The notes: generated by a model not told the origin, from the sequence alone. A DNA stretch of 64,000 bases from Enterococcus ratti (GCF_001886195.1 NZ_JXLB01000002.1:62469-126468), one strand, 5' to 3'; shown: positions 35,279 through 46,208, counted from the first letter of the stretch. Numbers and translations are program-made.

Positions 35279-36085
35279 TTATTCATCATTAGATTTAAAT
35301 AATGTACCAATTTCTTTTCCTTCTAAAATATCAAAAATAACGGATGGCTTTTTTCCATTTGCTAAGATCATCATATGATGATCTTCAAAGATGGGCAAAG
35401 CTGCTTGCAGCTTACTATACATTCCTCCGGTACCAAAAATACTGCCGGCACCGCCGGCTTGCGTCATTAATTTTTCATCAATAGCGGTGATGGTGTGGTA
35501 CATCTTCGCTTTTGGATGGATGAGAGGATTAGCAGAGTAAAATCCATCAACATCAGATAGAATAATTAATAGATCAGCGGCGATCAAATTAGTAACGATT
35601 GCAGATAATTGATCGTTATCCCCAAATTTAGTTAGATGGTCAAGTTCATCAATTGCCACTGTATCATTTTCATTGACAATGGGGATAGTTCCCATACTTA
35701 ATAGTTGTTCAAGTGTATTGATGACATTTGTTCGGCTTTGAGGAAAATCAATTACATCCCGAGTAACAAGAATTTGTGCAGTCTGTTGATGATAATTATT
35801 GAAACGTTGACTATAGATGTTCATTAATTCTGCTTGTCCAATTGCAGCTATTGCTTGTTGTTCCGGTATAGTAGTCGGTCGCTTTGTTCGGCTTGTTTTA
35901 TGCATGCCAACCCCTACAGCTCCGGATGAAACAAAGACGACTTCTTTTCCTTGTTTGCGAAGATTGGATAAAACAAAGACAAGTTGGTCAATTGCTGCTA
36001 GGTTAATATTTCCATTTGGAGAAATTAAGGTACTAGTTCCTACTTTGATAATTATTCGGTTGGCTTTTTTGACTTCTTTTCGCAT
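35279..36085 (-). CDS. proB: Glutamate 5-kinase
   Basis: 268 residues. The amino-acid kinase fold begins IIIKVGTSTL, followed by FVSSGAVGVGM, PIVNENDTV and LLIILSDVDGFY. It stops without a PUA domain, as in several Gram-positive ProB proteins. It phosphorylates glutamate in the first step of proline synthesis. The start is ATG 36085, after GAGGTGTC. It lies 206 bp upstream of proA, which is broken, so its product has no route forward here. No lesion is visible in proB itself. Confidence 0.93.
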   Translation of the reverse strand: MRKEVKKANRIIIKVGTSTLISPNGNINLAAIDQLVFVLSNLRKQGKEVVFVSSGAVGVGMHKTSRTKRPTTIPEQQAIAAIGQAELMNIYSQRFNNYHQQTAQILVTRDVIDFPQSRTNVINTLEQLLSMGTIPIVNENDTVAIDELDHLTKFGDNDQLSAIVTNLIAADLLIILSDVDGFYSANPLIHPKAKMYHTITAIDEKLMTQAGGAGSIFGTGGMYSKLQAALPIFEDHHMMILANGKKPSVIFDILEGKEIGTLFKSNDE

Positions 36086-36289
36086 GTGACACCTCAATTA
36101 ATAAATATACGAATTAATTTCTTTTTATGCTGTTTGTTTTATTTAATAAAGTCATATACAAAATTTATCTTTTATGGAACGGTTTTATTTCATCAATCAT
36201 AACATAATTTAATGAAGAATTTTTAAAGACGGTCTTTTGCTATCGTGAATATGGTAAAATAAATATAATTTATTTTGGGAGGAAAATTG

Positions 36290-36820
36290 GTGAAAAAAAG
36301 AGGATTTGAAGTAATTTCAACATACGCACAGCAAAGTATAAATTTACCTAAGCGAGCTACACATCATGCAGCTGGATATGATTTTGAAGCAGCAGAAGAT
36401 GTGGTTATTCCGAGTATTTGGAAAGCTGGATTCAAGCAAGGAATGACCAATGTAATGGAAGTTTTGAAAAAGGAAGAAATATTAACTGAAGAAAAGAGAA
36501 TAAAACCGATTCTTGTACCAACTGGGATTAAAGCCTATATGGGAAAAGATGAATTTTTGCAGCTGGCTAATCGCTCAAGTAATCCTTTAAAACGTTTTTT
36601 AATTTTAAGTAATGGAATTGGTGTAATTGATAGCGATTATTATGACAATGAAGCCAATGAAGGACATATTATGTTTCAATTTACGAACATTGGTTTCAAA
36701 GACGTACACATTAAAAAAGGGGAAAGAATCGGACAAGGAATCTTTTTGCCGTTTTTAAAAGCCGATCAAGATCAAACGGCATATGAACGTAAAGGCGGTT
36801 TTGGTTCATCGAATGAATAA
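36290..36820 (+). CDS. dut: dUTP diphosphatase, trimeric type
   Basis: 176 residues. Dut motifs: HHAAGYDFEAAEDV (motif 1), ANRSS (motif 2, longer loop), NGIGVIDSDYYDNEANEG (motif 3), KKGERIGQGIF (motif 4) and a C-terminal RKGGFGSSNE (motif 5). It removes dUTP to keep uracil out of DNA. The start is GTG 36290, eight bases after GGAGG. radA follows 51 bp downstream. Confidence 0.92.
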   Translation: MKKRGFEVISTYAQQSINLPKRATHHAAGYDFEAAEDVVIPSIWKAGFKQGMTNVMEVLKKEEILTEEKRIKPILVPTGIKAYMGKDEFLQLANRSSNPLKRFLILSNGIGVIDSDYYDNEANEGHIMFQFTNIGFKDVHIKKGERIGQGIFLPFLKADQDQTAYERKGGFGSSNE

Positions 36821-36871
36821 ACATTTAAATGATGTTTAATTTGAAAATAGTAATTTAAAGGAGGCGAGACA

Positions 36872-38242
36872 ATGGCAAAAAAAGCGAGAGTCCAATTTGT
36901 TTGCCAAAATTGTGGCTATGTTTCGCCTAAATTTTTAGGTCGTTGCCCCAATTGTGAAAAATGGAACACGATGGTAGAAGAAATCGAACCAAATACAAAT
37001 GATCGGCGAATGAGAACTAATTTAACAGGTGAAAGAACAAAGCCAACTAAAATCGCAGAGGTTATTCCTAAAAAAGAACCGCGAGTGAAAACAAAATTAG
37101 CGGAATTAAATCGTGTGCTGGGTGGAGGAGTCGTTCCGGGATCCATGATTTTAATTGGTGGAGATCCTGGGATTGGAAAATCAACGTTACTTTTACAAGT
37201 ATCCCAACAGTTAGCTGAAATTGGTGGAAAAGTATTATACGTTTCGGGAGAAGAGAGTGCAGAACAAATCAAATTACGTGCTGAACGCCTAGGGTCTGTT
37301 CATACGGAGTTTTATTTATATGCTGAAACAGATATGAATGAAATTAGTCGAGCCGTTGAACAGCTTTCACCAGATTATGTTATTGTTGACTCGATTCAAA
37401 CGATGACACAGCCGGATATCACGAGCGTGGCAGGTAGTGTCAGTCAGGTAAGAGAAACGACTGCTGAATTATTAAAGATCGCTAAAACGAATGGGATCGC
37501 AATTTTTATTGTGGGGCATGTGACGAAAGAAGGTTCTATTGCTGGTCCTCGAATGCTTGAACATATGGTAGATACTGTTTTGTATTTTGAAGGAGAACAA
37601 CATCATAGTTTTCGGATTTTAAGAGCTGTAAAGAATCGATTTGGTTCGACGAATGAAATTGGGATTTTTGAGATGCGTGAGCATGGCTTAGAAGAAGTAG
37701 CGAATCCTTCACAGATTTTTTTAGAAGAGCGTTTAGATGGAGCTACTGGTTCGGCTATTGTTGTCGCAATGGAAGGGACTCGTCCAATTTTAGTGGAAAT
37801 ACAAGCACTGGTTACGCCAACGATGTTTGGAAATGCTAAGCGAACGACGACAGGATTGGATTTTAATCGTGTATCGTTAATCATGGCAGTGTTAGAAAAG
37901 CGAGCTGGTTTGTTATTACAAAATCAAGATGCTTACCTAAAAGCCGCCGGTGGGGTAAAATTAAATGAGCCAGCCATTGATTTAGCAGTTGCGGTTAGTA
38001 TTGCTTCAAGCTATAAAGAAAAAGGAACACAACCGACTGAATGTTTTATTGGTGAAATTGGACTGACTGGGGAAATCAGACGGGTCAGTCATATTCAACA
38101 GCGTGTGAAAGAAGCGCAAAAGCTTGGTTTCACAAAAGTATTTCTGCCAAGAAATAATTTGGGTGGATGGGAGTTTCCTCAAGGAATTGATGTAGTGGGT
38201 GTAGCAACTTTAGCAGAGACTTTAAAGCAAGTCTTTCGTTAA
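36872..38242 (+). CDS. radA: DNA repair protein RadA/Sms
   Basis: 456 residues. An N-terminal C4 zinc finger (C11, C14, C25, C28), RecA-like ATPase with GDPGIGKST near 97, the RadA-specific KNRFG motif near 253 and a C-terminal Lon-protease-like domain (from about 290). It is a helicase that supports recombination branch migration. AAAGGAGG precedes the ATG. It is followed by yacL, the usual order in Firmicutes. Confidence 0.96.
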   Translation: MAKKARVQFVCQNCGYVSPKFLGRCPNCEKWNTMVEEIEPNTNDRRMRTNLTGERTKPTKIAEVIPKKEPRVKTKLAELNRVLGGGVVPGSMILIGGDPGIGKSTLLLQVSQQLAEIGGKVLYVSGEESAEQIKLRAERLGSVHTEFYLYAETDMNEISRAVEQLSPDYVIVDSIQTMTQPDITSVAGSVSQVRETTAELLKIAKTNGIAIFIVGHVTKEGSIAGPRMLEHMVDTVLYFEGEQHHSFRILRAVKNRFGSTNEIGIFEMREHGLEEVANPSQIFLEERLDGATGSAIVVAMEGTRPILVEIQALVTPTMFGNAKRTTTGLDFNRVSLIMAVLEKRAGLLLQNQDAYLKAAGGVKLNEPAIDLAVAVSIASSYKEKGTQPTECFIGEIGLTGEIRRVSHIQQRVKEAQKLGFTKVFLPRNNLGGWEFPQGIDVVGVATLAETLKQVFR

Positions 38243-38271
38243 AAAATGAAAAGGGAAACGGAGGAAAGGAT

Positions 38272-39426
38272 ATGCAAAAACGTGTCATCACCTTGTTGAT
38301 GATTATTGTCGGCGCAAGCTTAGGTATTTCTTTTTTACCCGTCGCTTGGCAAGCAGTTGATCAACAAGCAAATGGATGGCTGAATAATACATTTACCAAT
38401 AGCCTGTTAGGTGCTCTTATTTTCTTTCTATTGTCTTTACTATTGGCAAAACATATTTCGGCTGTCATTAGACAAATTGAAGAAAAATTAAGTGAAGTTA
38501 GCTTAACTTATTTATTGTTTGGTGCAATTGGCGGTATCATTGGGCTAACTTTAGGTGTGATTATTTCGACGCCGCTATATAACTTAAAAATACCTTTTGT
38601 GAATAGTGTTCTTCCGATTTTATTAATGATAATCTTAGGCTATTTAGGATTAAGAATGGGAACGACGCGAATTGATGAGTGGAAAAAAATTTTTGGTTCA
38701 AGAAATAAAAAAATCGAACAAGAAACACCTAATCAAGTAGAAGGTCAACTGCTTGATCGCAAATTAGGGGAGAATTTTCATAAATACAAAATTTTAGATA
38801 CTAGCGTGATCATTGATGGACGCATCTATGACATCACAAAAACTGGATTTTTAGAAGGAACATTAATGATTCCTAATTTTGTTCTTTATGAATTGCAATA
38901 TATTGCAGATTCTGGAGATAGTCTCAAAAGAGTGCGTGGACGGCGCGGGTTAGATATTTTGAACGCTTTGCAAAAAGAAGAAAGAATATCTGTGGAGATG
39001 TATGACGGTGATTTTGAAGACATTACTGAAGTAGATAGTAAGTTGATCAAATTAGCTAAACTTCTAGATGGTGTAATTGTGACAAATGATTACAATTTAA
39101 ATAAAGTATCGGAATTCCAAAACGTTCCCGTGCTAAACATCAATGCTTTAGCGAATGCGGTGAAGCCTGTCGTTATTCCAGGGGAAAATATGGAGGTATT
39201 GGTAGTAAAAGCAGGAACAGAACGCCAACAAGGAGTGGCTTATTTAGATGATGGGACTATGGTTGTTGTTGAAGATGGGCAGCATTACATGAATGAACAG
39301 ATCAAAGTCATAGTAACCAGTGCTTTGCAAACGGCAGCTGGCAGAATGATTTTTGCGAAACCTGCACATGCAGGGCGCGGAATTGATAATAAAAAAGAAG
39401 CAGAAAAGACGAATAAGCCCAAATAA
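38272..39426 (+). CDS. yacL: PIN/TRAM-domain membrane protein YacL
   Basis: 384 residues. Four membrane helices in the first 130, a PIN domain (YKILDTSVIIDGRIYDI to VIVTNDYNLNKVSEF) with conserved acidic residues, and a C-terminal TRAM domain (EVLVVKAGTERQQGVAYLDD). PIN domains are nucleases, and TRAM binds RNA. It follows radA by 29 bp and precedes a terminator. Exact role in the cell is unknown. Confidence 0.9.
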   Translation: MQKRVITLLMIIVGASLGISFLPVAWQAVDQQANGWLNNTFTNSLLGALIFFLLSLLLAKHISAVIRQIEEKLSEVSLTYLLFGAIGGIIGLTLGVIISTPLYNLKIPFVNSVLPILLMIILGYLGLRMGTTRIDEWKKIFGSRNKKIEQETPNQVEGQLLDRKLGENFHKYKILDTSVIIDGRIYDITKTGFLEGTLMIPNFVLYELQYIADSGDSLKRVRGRRGLDILNALQKEERISVEMYDGDFEDITEVDSKLIKLAKLLDGVIVTNDYNLNKVSEFQNVPVLNINALANAVKPVVIPGENMEVLVVKAGTERQQGVAYLDDGTMVVVEDGQHYMNEQIKVIVTSALQTAAGRMIFAKPAHAGRGIDNKKEAEKTNKPK

Positions 39427-39438
39427 ATCCATAAAAGC

Positions 39439-39473
39439 AGCCGACTGGTAAGAAAATTCAACCAGTTGGCTTT
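39439..39473 (+). terminator. Terminator after yacL
   Basis: AGCCGACTGGT pairs with ACCAGTTGGCT (one wobble) and is followed by TTACTATTT. Confidence 0.7.
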
Positions 39474-39646
39474 ACTATTTATCTTATTAAAGGTAAAATT
39501 TGTGCTGAGTGGTTTTAATTTTTTGTAAAAAGCCGAAAAAGTATGACGCTGCGAAACAAAATAATTATTGTTGAAATGTTTTGTTTGTTGATGACTACAG
39601 TCACTCATGCCATACTTAAAGTCTAGTTTGAAAGAAGAGGAAGAAA

Positions 39647-41116
39647 ATGACGAAAGTACGTGTACGCTATGCTCCAAGTCCAACAGGGCACTTGCATATT
39701 GGAAATGCTCGAACGGCATTATTCAATTATCTATTTGCTCGCCACAATGAAGGAGAGTTTATTATTCGTATTGAGGATACTGACCAAAAACGAAATATTA
39801 AAGACGGAGAAAAAAGTCAATTAGAAAATTTGGCTTGGTTAGGAATGAACTGGGATGAATCACCTGAAAATCCTGGGAAATATGGACCTTACCGTCAATC
39901 TGAAAGAAAAGAAATTTATCAGCCTTTAATTGATCAGCTATTAGCAAGCAATCGGGCATACAAGTGTTATTGTACAGAAGAAGAATTAGAAACAGCACGT
40001 GAAGAACAACGTGCACGTGGAGAAATGCCTCATTATGCAGGAACTTGTGCGAAACTTACGCCAGAAGAGCAAGCTAAAAAAGAAGCGCAAAGATTGGAAC
40101 CAGTGATTCGTTTTCGTGTACCACGTAACACAGAGTACGTATTTAAAGACATGGTAAAAGGAGACATTTCCTTTGAGTCAGATAACATTGGTGGTGACTT
40201 TGTGATTCAAAAACGCGATGGGATGCCAACTTATAACTTTGCCGTGGCAGTTGATGATCATTTGATGAAAATTACGCATGTTTTACGTGGTGATGATCAT
40301 ATTGCCAACACGCCAAAACAATTGATGATTTATGAAGCTTTTGGTTGGGCTCCACCAACATTTGGTCACATGACTCTGATCATTAATACGGAAACGGGTA
40401 AAAAACTAAGTAAACGTGATGAATCCATTCTTCAATTTATTGAACAGTATCGTGAATTAGGGTATTTATCTGAAGCAATGTTCAATTTTATTGCATTGTT
40501 AGGTTGGTCGCCTGTTGGAGAAGATGAAATCTTTAGTCAAGAAGAATTGATAAAAATGTTTGACCCCAATCGTTTGAGCAAATCTCCTGCTGCTTTTGAT
40601 GGAAAGAAATTACAATGGGTAAATAATCATTATATGAAAGAAATGGATTTGAATAAACTAACAGAGATGTGTTTACCTTATTTAATTGCAGATGGTCGTG
40701 TAAATGGAGAACCAGATGAAAAAACAGTCGAATGGTTGAAAAAAATTGTTCGTTTGTATCAACCGCAAATGAGTTATGCGGCAGAAATTGTTGAATTGTC
40801 TTCTTTATTTTTCAATGAACATCCAATATGGGATGCTGCGGCAAAAGAAGTTCTTGCAGGCGAAACGGTTCCAATTGTCTTACATTCATTTAAAGAAAAA
40901 TTAGAACAGATGGAAGTGATCGAAGCCTCAACAGTGAAAGCAGCGATTAAAGCGGTCCAAAAAGAAACAGGTGTCAAAGGGAAAAATCTTTTCATGCCGA
41001 TTCGAGTAGCTGTTTCAGGACAAATGCACGGACCGGAATTGCCCGAAACAATTGAATTACTCGGTCGTGAAAAATCATTGGCACATTTAAATCAAGTAAT
41101 TAATCAAACACGATGA
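39647..41116 (+). CDS. gltX: Glutamyl-tRNA synthetase
   Basis: 489 residues of class I synthetase: HIGH-type motif [14 protein letters not shown]-type motif KKLSKRDES, and an all-helical C-terminal anticodon-binding domain. It charges tRNA-Glu, and in lineages lacking GlnRS also tRNA-Gln. GAAGAGGAAG precedes the ATG. Separated by a T-box leader from cysE, the classical gltX-cysE-cysS arrangement. Confidence 0.97.
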   Translation: MTKVRVRYAPSPTGHLHIGNARTALFNYLFARHNEGEFIIRIEDTDQKRNIKDGEKSQLENLAWLGMNWDESPENPGKYGPYRQSERKEIYQPLIDQLLASNRAYKCYCTEEELETAREEQRARGEMPHYAGTCAKLTPEEQAKKEAQRLEPVIRFRVPRNTEYVFKDMVKGDISFESDNIGGDFVIQKRDGMPTYNFAVAVDDHLMKITHVLRGDDHIANTPKQLMIYEAFGWAPPTFGHMTLIINTETGKKLSKRDESILQFIEQYRELGYLSEAMFNFIALLGWSPVGEDEIFSQEELIKMFDPNRLSKSPAAFDGKKLQWVNNHYMKEMDLNKLTEMCLPYLIADGRVNGEPDEKTVEWLKKIVRLYQPQMSYAAEIVELSSLFFNEHPIWDAAAKEVLAGETVPIVLHSFKEKLEQMEVIEASTVKAAIKAVQKETGVKGKNLFMPIRVAVSGQMHGPELPETIELLGREKSLAHLNQVINQTR

Positions 41117-41119
41117 ACA

Positions 41120-41385
41120 GAAAGAAGTAAGTAATCATTGATTTCAAGAGAGGTGGCGGATGGTGAAAGCTGCTAATTAATGTTTACTGAAATGCCTCTG
41201 GGAGTGGTCTTGGCGAGCGAAGATGAATAAAGTAAATCATTGTTTCTTATTCTTCGGGTAGTTGAGGACGTAAAAGCGTACGTTACAGCTAGAGGTAATC
41301 TGTTTGATTATAAATAAAAGTGGGACCACGCCAACTAGCGTCTTTTGATAAGGAAACTTATTAAAGACGCTTATTTGCTTAAAAG
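41120..41385 (+). promoter_or_regulatory. T-box leader (probable tRNA-Cys sensor) of the cysE operon
   Basis: Between gltX and cysE lie a stem I region with GGTGGCGGATGGTGAAAGC, a T-box sequence GTGGGACCACG (41320-41330) able to pair with a tRNA acceptor end, and a terminator AGCGTCTTT with AAAGACGCT (41337-41372) and trailing T. A TGC triplet at 41193-41195 is in the position expected for a Cys specifier. Uncharged tRNA would favour antitermination and raise expression of cysE-cysS. Stem-loop and T-box are visible; the specifier assignment is inference. Confidence 0.85.
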
Positions 41386-41415
41386 ATAAATCAAGCAAAG
41401 AAAGGAGAGGTGTTG

Positions 41416-41952
41416 ATGGGATGGGTCACCCGAGCCATAGAGGCAACTAAAAAAAATGATCCGGCAGTACGTTCGACTTTAGAGATTATTCTGACGTATC
41501 CCGGATTTCACGCTTTGTTTTGGCACCGAGCATCGCATCATTTATACAAACATAAATTTTATTTACTAGCAAAAATTAATGCACAGTTTTGGCGATTTAT
41601 AACAGGAATAGAAATACATCCGGGCGCAAAAATCGGACAGGGAGTGTTTATTGATCATGGGATGGGGATTGTCATTGGTGAAACAGCAGAAGTGGCAGAT
41701 AATGTGGTTCTTTTTCATGGAGTGACTTTGGGCGGTACAGGAAAGGAAACAGGAAAAAGGCATCCGACTGTTAAACAAGGTGCGATAATTTCTGCAAATG
41801 CTCAAATACTAGGACCGGTTACCATTGGTGAAAACACTAAAATCGGTGCAGGGGCAGTGGTTTTAAAAGATATTCCAAATAATGCTACGGCAGTAGGTAT
41901 TCCTGCAAAAGTGGTGCGTATTAACGGCGAAAAAGTGGGGGGATTAGAATGA
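41416..41952 (+). CDS. cysE: Serine O-acetyltransferase
   Basis: 178 residues. Left-handed beta-helix hexapeptide repeats ([49 protein letters not shown]) follow the CysE N-terminal helical domain ([14 protein letters not shown]). It makes O-acetylserine for cysteine synthesis. The start is ATG 41416, after AAAGGAGAGG. The stop overlaps the cysS start (ATGA). Confidence 0.94.
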   Translation: MGWVTRAIEATKKNDPAVRSTLEIILTYPGFHALFWHRASHHLYKHKFYLLAKINAQFWRFITGIEIHPGAKIGQGVFIDHGMGIVIGETAEVADNVVLFHGVTLGGTGKETGKRHPTVKQGAIISANAQILGPVTIGENTKIGAGAVVLKDIPNNATAVGIPAKVVRINGEKVGGLE

Positions 41953-43361
41953 TAAAAATTTATAACACGCTAACAAGAAAAAAAGAACCATTTGTTCCAA
42001 TAAAAGAGGGAAAAGTCGGGATGTATGTTTGCGGACCAACCGTTTATAACTACATTCATATTGGTAACGCACGTAGTACGATTGCATTTGATACGATTCG
42101 ACGTTATTTTGAATATCGGGGGTACCAAGTAAAATATATTTCTAATTTTACTGATGTTGATGATAAAATCATTCGAGCTGCAAAAGAGCTAAATGTTACA
42201 GCGCCGGAGATAGCTAATCGGTTTATTCGGGCTTTTGTAGAAGATACGCAGGCGTTAAACGTCGAAGCAGCGACAGTACATCCTCGTGTGATGGATCACA
42301 TAACTGATATTATTTCATTTATTCAAACGCTTATAGAAAAAGGCTATGGGTATGAAGTAAATGGTGACGTTTATTATCGAACACGAAAGTTTAAAACGTA
42401 CGGTCAATTAAGTGATCAGTCAATTGATGAACTGGAAGCAGGGGCGAGTCAGCGTACAGGAAAAGAACAGAATCAAAAAGAAGATCCGCTTGATTTTGCT
42501 TTATGGAAAAAAGCAAAAGAAGGTGAAATTGCTTGGAATTCTCCTTGGGGAAAAGGTCGTCCGGGATGGCATATTGAATGCTCCGTAATGGCAACTAAAC
42601 ATTTAGGAGAGACAATTGATATTCATGGTGGAGGACAAGATTTAGAATTTCCTCATCATGAAAATGAAATTGCACAAAGCGAAGCAAAAACGGGCAAAAA
42701 ATTTGCAAATTATTGGATGCATAATGGCTATGTAACAATCGGAGAAGAAGATCAAAAGATGAGTAAATCGCTTGGAAATTTTATTACAGTTCATGAAATG
42801 ATTCAAACAGTGGACCCGCAAGTGTTACGTTTCTTTATGGCGACGACGCAATATCGCCGACCAATTCGTTATAGTGAAGCTACACTGAAAGAAGCAGCAA
42901 TTAATTTACAACGATTGAGAAATACTTTTGAAAATCTTAAATTCCGTTTAGAATCAGCAGAAAAAAATTTAGGTACGGATTCAAAATTTTTAGCAGAGCT
43001 TGAACAAATTCAACAGCACTTCATCAAAGAAATGGATGATGATTTTAATGCGGCAAATGGAATCACAGTTGTTTATGAACTGACTAAATGGCTCAATACT
43101 TATTTAGAAAATGATGTAGTCTCGAAAGTGATTTTAGTAAAAGGCGAGGCATTATTTACCCAGTGGTTATCCATCTTTGGTATTTTATTTACAGCAGATG
43201 AATTACTAGATGAAGAAATTGAGCAGTTGATTGAGGAACGAACACAAGCAAGGAAAAATCGTAACTTTATACGCAGTGATGAGATTCGTGAGTTATTAAA
43301 AGAAAAAGGAATCTTATTAGACGATACACCGCAAGGAACACGTTGGAGAAGAGAATTATGA
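41949..43361 (+). CDS. cysS: Cysteinyl-tRNA synthetase
   Basis: 470 residues. The HIGH motif is YIHIGNARS, zinc ligands include MYVCGPTVY and HIECSVM with FPHHENE, and the KMSKS motif is KMSKSLGN. It charges tRNA-Cys. It overlaps cysE by four bases upstream and mrnC downstream, so the operon is tightly coupled and controlled by the Cys-type T-box. Confidence 0.97.
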   Translation: MIKIYNTLTRKKEPFVPIKEGKVGMYVCGPTVYNYIHIGNARSTIAFDTIRRYFEYRGYQVKYISNFTDVDDKIIRAAKELNVTAPEIANRFIRAFVEDTQALNVEAATVHPRVMDHITDIISFIQTLIEKGYGYEVNGDVYYRTRKFKTYGQLSDQSIDELEAGASQRTGKEQNQKEDPLDFALWKKAKEGEIAWNSPWGKGRPGWHIECSVMATKHLGETIDIHGGGQDLEFPHHENEIAQSEAKTGKKFANYWMHNGYVTIGEEDQKMSKSLGNFITVHEMIQTVDPQVLRFFMATTQYRRPIRYSEATLKEAAINLQRLRNTFENLKFRLESAEKNLGTDSKFLAELEQIQQHFIKEMDDDFNAANGITVVYELTKWLNTYLENDVVSKVILVKGEALFTQWLSIFGILFTADELLDEEIEQLIEERTQARKNRNFIRSDEIRELLKEKGILLDDTPQGTRWRREL

Positions 43362-43753
43362 AAGATTACACACAGTTAAATGGTTTAGCATTGGCTTATG
43401 TAGGAGATGCTATTTATGAAATTTACATCCGAGACTATTTGATTGAACGAGGTGAAACAAAGCCCAATAAACTTCATCGAGCAGCTACACATTATGTTTC
43501 AGCTAACGCACAAGCCTATTTAGTCCAAAAAATGCTTACGGAAAATCTAATGACGAAAGAAGAAGAAACCTTTTATCGTCGAGGAAGAAATGCTAAAAGT
43601 CACACGAGTGCTAAAAATGCGGATGTTACAACTTACCGAGTAGCTACAGGATTCGAAGCGTTGATGGGTTATTTGCATTTGAGTAAACAAACGAAACGCT
43701 TAGAAGAACTAATTGAGTGGTGTATCCAGAAAGTAGGTGAAAAAAATGATTAG
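43358..43753 (+). CDS. mrnC: Mini-ribonuclease III
   Basis: 131 residues made only of an RNase III catalytic domain ([20 protein letters not shown], then [15 protein letters not shown]) without a double-stranded RNA-binding domain. It matures 23S rRNA ends. The start is ATG 43358, overlapping the cysS stop. It is in its usual place in the cysS operon. Confidence 0.94.
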   Translation: MKDYTQLNGLALAYVGDAIYEIYIRDYLIERGETKPNKLHRAATHYVSANAQAYLVQKMLTENLMTKEEETFYRRGRNAKSHTSAKNADVTTYRVATGFEALMGYLHLSKQTKRLEELIEWCIQKVGEKND

Positions 43754-44615
43754 AAAAAAAAGAGAAGAAAATGAGTATAAACGTTCGAAGCAATTAAAAC
43801 AACGATCGAATATTTCATTATCTAAAAAACGTAACAAGTTTCAGATGATTGATGAAATGTTAAAAACAAAAGAAGAGTCAACGGAAAATAATTTTATTTA
43901 TGGGTATCATACAACAGTAGAAGCTTTGCAGCAAGGAAGAGGAAATAAGTTGTTCTTACAAGAAAATGCCTATGGTGAAAAAGTAGAAGAATTAAAGAGC
44001 ATTGCAAGACGACACGCTGTGCCAGTCAAATGGGTACCGAAACAAAAGTTAGATGCTTTGAGCGATCAAGGAGTGCATCAAGGAGTCGTTTTAGCGATTA
44101 CACCTTATGAATACTTATCTTTAGAGCAGCTTCTTCATCAAGTTAAAGAAAAAACAGCAGCACCCTTTTTTGTGATTTTAGATAGTATTGAAGATCCTCA
44201 CAATTTTGGTTCAATTCTTCGAACGGCGGATGCAAGTGGCGTGGACGGAGTAATTATTCCTAAACATCGAGCGGTTGGTATAACACCGATTGTGACAAAA
44301 ACTTCAACCGGAGCAGTTGAACACCTGCCTATTGCTCGAGTGACAAATCTTATTCAAGCGGTTCAACGACTTAAAGAAGCGGGTTTTTGGGTCTTTGGAA
44401 CAGATATGAATGGAATAAATTTTCAAAAATGGAATGCCGAGGGATCAATTGCTTTAGTTATTGGTAATGAAGGACGGGGAATGAGTTCTGGGCTAAAAAA
44501 AGAAATGGATGAATTATTAACGATCCCCATGATTGGTCATGTGCAAAGTTTAAATGCCAGTGTTGCTGCAGGAATTTTGATGTATCAGGTTTTCTCTCAA
44601 CGATGGGGGGAATGA
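43746..44615 (+). CDS. rlmB: 23S rRNA (guanosine-2'-O)-methyltransferase RlmB
   Basis: 289 residues. After a lysine-rich N-terminal extension (1-45), a substrate-binding domain ([17 protein letters not shown]) and a SPOUT methylase domain with the knot motifs [30 protein letters not shown] and [18 protein letters not shown]. It methylates a ribosomal guanosine. The start overlaps the mrnC stop. The basic extension is longer than in many orthologues. Confidence 0.93.
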   Translation: MIRKKREENEYKRSKQLKQRSNISLSKKRNKFQMIDEMLKTKEESTENNFIYGYHTTVEALQQGRGNKLFLQENAYGEKVEELKSIARRHAVPVKWVPKQKLDALSDQGVHQGVVLAITPYEYLSLEQLLHQVKEKTAAPFFVILDSIEDPHNFGSILRTADASGVDGVIIPKHRAVGITPIVTKTSTGAVEHLPIARVTNLIQAVQRLKEAGFWVFGTDMNGINFQKWNAEGSIALVIGNEGRGMSSGLKKEMDELLTIPMIGHVQSLNASVAAGILMYQVFSQRWGE

Positions 44616-44619
44616 GAGA

Positions 44620-45150
44620 ATGAAAAAACAGTTACTAATTGTTGATGGTTATAATATGATCGGTTCATGGCCAGAACTTGTTTTACTAAAAAAACAAGAT
44701 AGAATCGCAGACGCTAGAGAAACATTATTGCACCGATTGTCAAATTATGCGAAATATGAAGGAATTGAAGTGATTGTGGTATTTGATGCACAATTGGTTC
44801 CAGGAATACAGCAAAATTATAAGAAATATCAATTAGAAATCGTATTTACTAAAGAAGATGAAACAGCGGATAGTTATATTGAACGAATTGCTGGGCAGTT
44901 GAATGATCGCTTGACACAAGTGACAGTTGCGACAAGTGATTTGGCTGAGCAATGGATGATTTTTTCACAGGGAGCTTTACGAACATCTGCTTACGAATTA
45001 TATAAAACGATTCAAAAAACTGAAAAGAATATAACCCAAGATAATATAAATATGCGTTTTATCAATTTTCGTCGTAATTCACCTTGGAGTAAAGAACAAT
45101 TAGAAAAATTGTCTCAAAAATTAGACGATTTAATGCGGAAAGATAGATAA
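44620..45150 (+). CDS. rae1: NYN-domain ribosome-associated endoribonuclease (Rae1/YacP)
   Basis: 176 residues. The NYN/PIN fold starts LLIVDGYNMIGSWPEL and includes VIVVFDAQ, FTKEDETADSYIE and VTVATSDLAEQ, which supply the acidic active site. The B. subtilis homologue Rae1 cleaves mRNA in the ribosomal A site. It lies four bases after rlmB with GAGAG before its ATG. Confidence 0.9.
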   Translation: MKKQLLIVDGYNMIGSWPELVLLKKQDRIADARETLLHRLSNYAKYEGIEVIVVFDAQLVPGIQQNYKKYQLEIVFTKEDETADSYIERIAGQLNDRLTQVTVATSDLAEQWMIFSQGALRTSAYELYKTIQKTEKNITQDNINMRFINFRRNSPWSKEQLEKLSQKLDDLMRKDR

Positions 45151-45227
45151 CTTAGTTATATGGTTAGTAAACCAACAGTTTGATGGTAAGATTCCTCCAT
45201 AATCGAAAGTTATGGAGGAATTATTTT

Positions 45228-45806
45228 ATGTCTGAGGAGTTATTGCGTGCCGCACGTGACGGTGATGAAGAAGCATTTGCTGCCCTGTATCAAAAATACT
45301 TTCCGCTTTTATTACGTTTAAAAAATATGTATTACTTAAGAAACTATGTTCATGAAGATTGGGAACAAGAAGCAAGAATAGCTTTATATCAAGCTTTAAA
45401 AACTTATGAAAATAACAAAGGTGTCAGTTTTGGGAGTTATTATAAAAGTATCATCAGTAATCAAATTTATTCATTGTTAAGAAAACAAAATGCTTTGAAA
45501 CGAAGAGACCAAAAAGATGAATTGTCAATTGATCAGAAAATCGAAACAGAAGGTCCAGATTTTTTAGCAGAAATTACTACACAAGAGCCACTAGCAATGC
45601 AGCGTTTATTACTAAACGAAGCTATAGAAGATTGTGAAATAAAATTTTCAAAAAAGGAGACAAAAATATTTTATTATTACATGCAGGGGGCAGATTTTGC
45701 AATTATGTCAGAGGAACTTTCTATGGATATCAAACAAGTAAAAAGTGCTTATAGCCGTGTAAAATATAAAATAAAGCAACACTTGAAAAACTATCATGAG
45801 GAATAA
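45228..45806 (+). CDS. sigH: Alternative sigma factor of the SigH/ComX type
   Basis: 192 residues. Region 2 (LRAARDGDEEAFAALYQKYF, then YLRNYVHEDWEQEARIALYQ) and a short region 4 with a helix-turn-helix (MSEELSMDIKQVKSAYSRVK). The start is ATG 45228, preceded by GGAGG; the inverted repeat ATTCCTCCATAA/TTATGGAGGAAT (45191-45223) covers that ribosome site and could throttle translation. In relatives it drives competence or stationary-phase genes. Confidence 0.87.
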   Translation: MSEELLRAARDGDEEAFAALYQKYFPLLLRLKNMYYLRNYVHEDWEQEARIALYQALKTYENNKGVSFGSYYKSIISNQIYSLLRKQNALKRRDQKDELSIDQKIETEGPDFLAEITTQEPLAMQRLLLNEAIEDCEIKFSKKETKIFYYYMQGADFAIMSEELSMDIKQVKSAYSRVKYKIKQHLKNYHEE

Positions 45807-45918
45807 TTCATAAAATTATTAATATTTTTTTGAAGTATTTTATTGCATTTATTTTTTTTATATGGTAAACTTGAAAATTTAAAAAAAGTATGGTATATTA
45901 AAAGACGAGGTGAATTGT

Positions 45919-46164
45919 ATGCCAACAACTTTAGCTACAATCAAAAAAAGTCTAGAAGGTCGTATCGGCAGCCAAATCACGTTGGTTGCTCAAACAGGAA
46001 GAAAGCGTCAAACGGAACGCCGAGGCGTTTTAACGGAAACCTATTCTTCAGTGTTCGTTGTTGATTTAGATCCTGAAGAAAATTCTTTTGAACGAGTATC
46101 TTACAGCTATTCAGATGTACTTACTCGAACAGTCGAGATTGAGTTTTTAACTGAAGCAGTTTAA
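45919..46164 (+). CDS. veg: Veg family protein
   Basis: 81 residues, nearly all the conserved Veg core (TLATIKKSLEGRIGSQI, RKRQTERRGVLTETYSSVF, PEENSFERVSYSYSDVLTRT). Veg is a small, highly expressed protein linked to biofilm control in B. subtilis. Start ATG 45919, after GAGGTG. A terminator follows at once. Confidence 0.93.
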   Translation: MPTTLATIKKSLEGRIGSQITLVAQTGRKRQTERRGVLTETYSSVFVVDLDPEENSFERVSYSYSDVLTRTVEIEFLTEAV

Positions 46165-46208
46165 AAAGCAAGCGAGCCTAGTTTTTTATAAGGTTCGTTT
46201 GCTTTTTT
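46165..46208 (+). terminator. Terminator after veg
   Basis: AAAGCAAGCGAGCC pairs with GGTTCGTTTGCTTT (wobbles) and is followed by TTT. Confidence 0.75.

Noticed and set aside
39285-39719. Minus-strand 144-codon frame across yacL end and gltX start
   Set aside because: It overlaps two well-supported genes and a terminator on the other strand.
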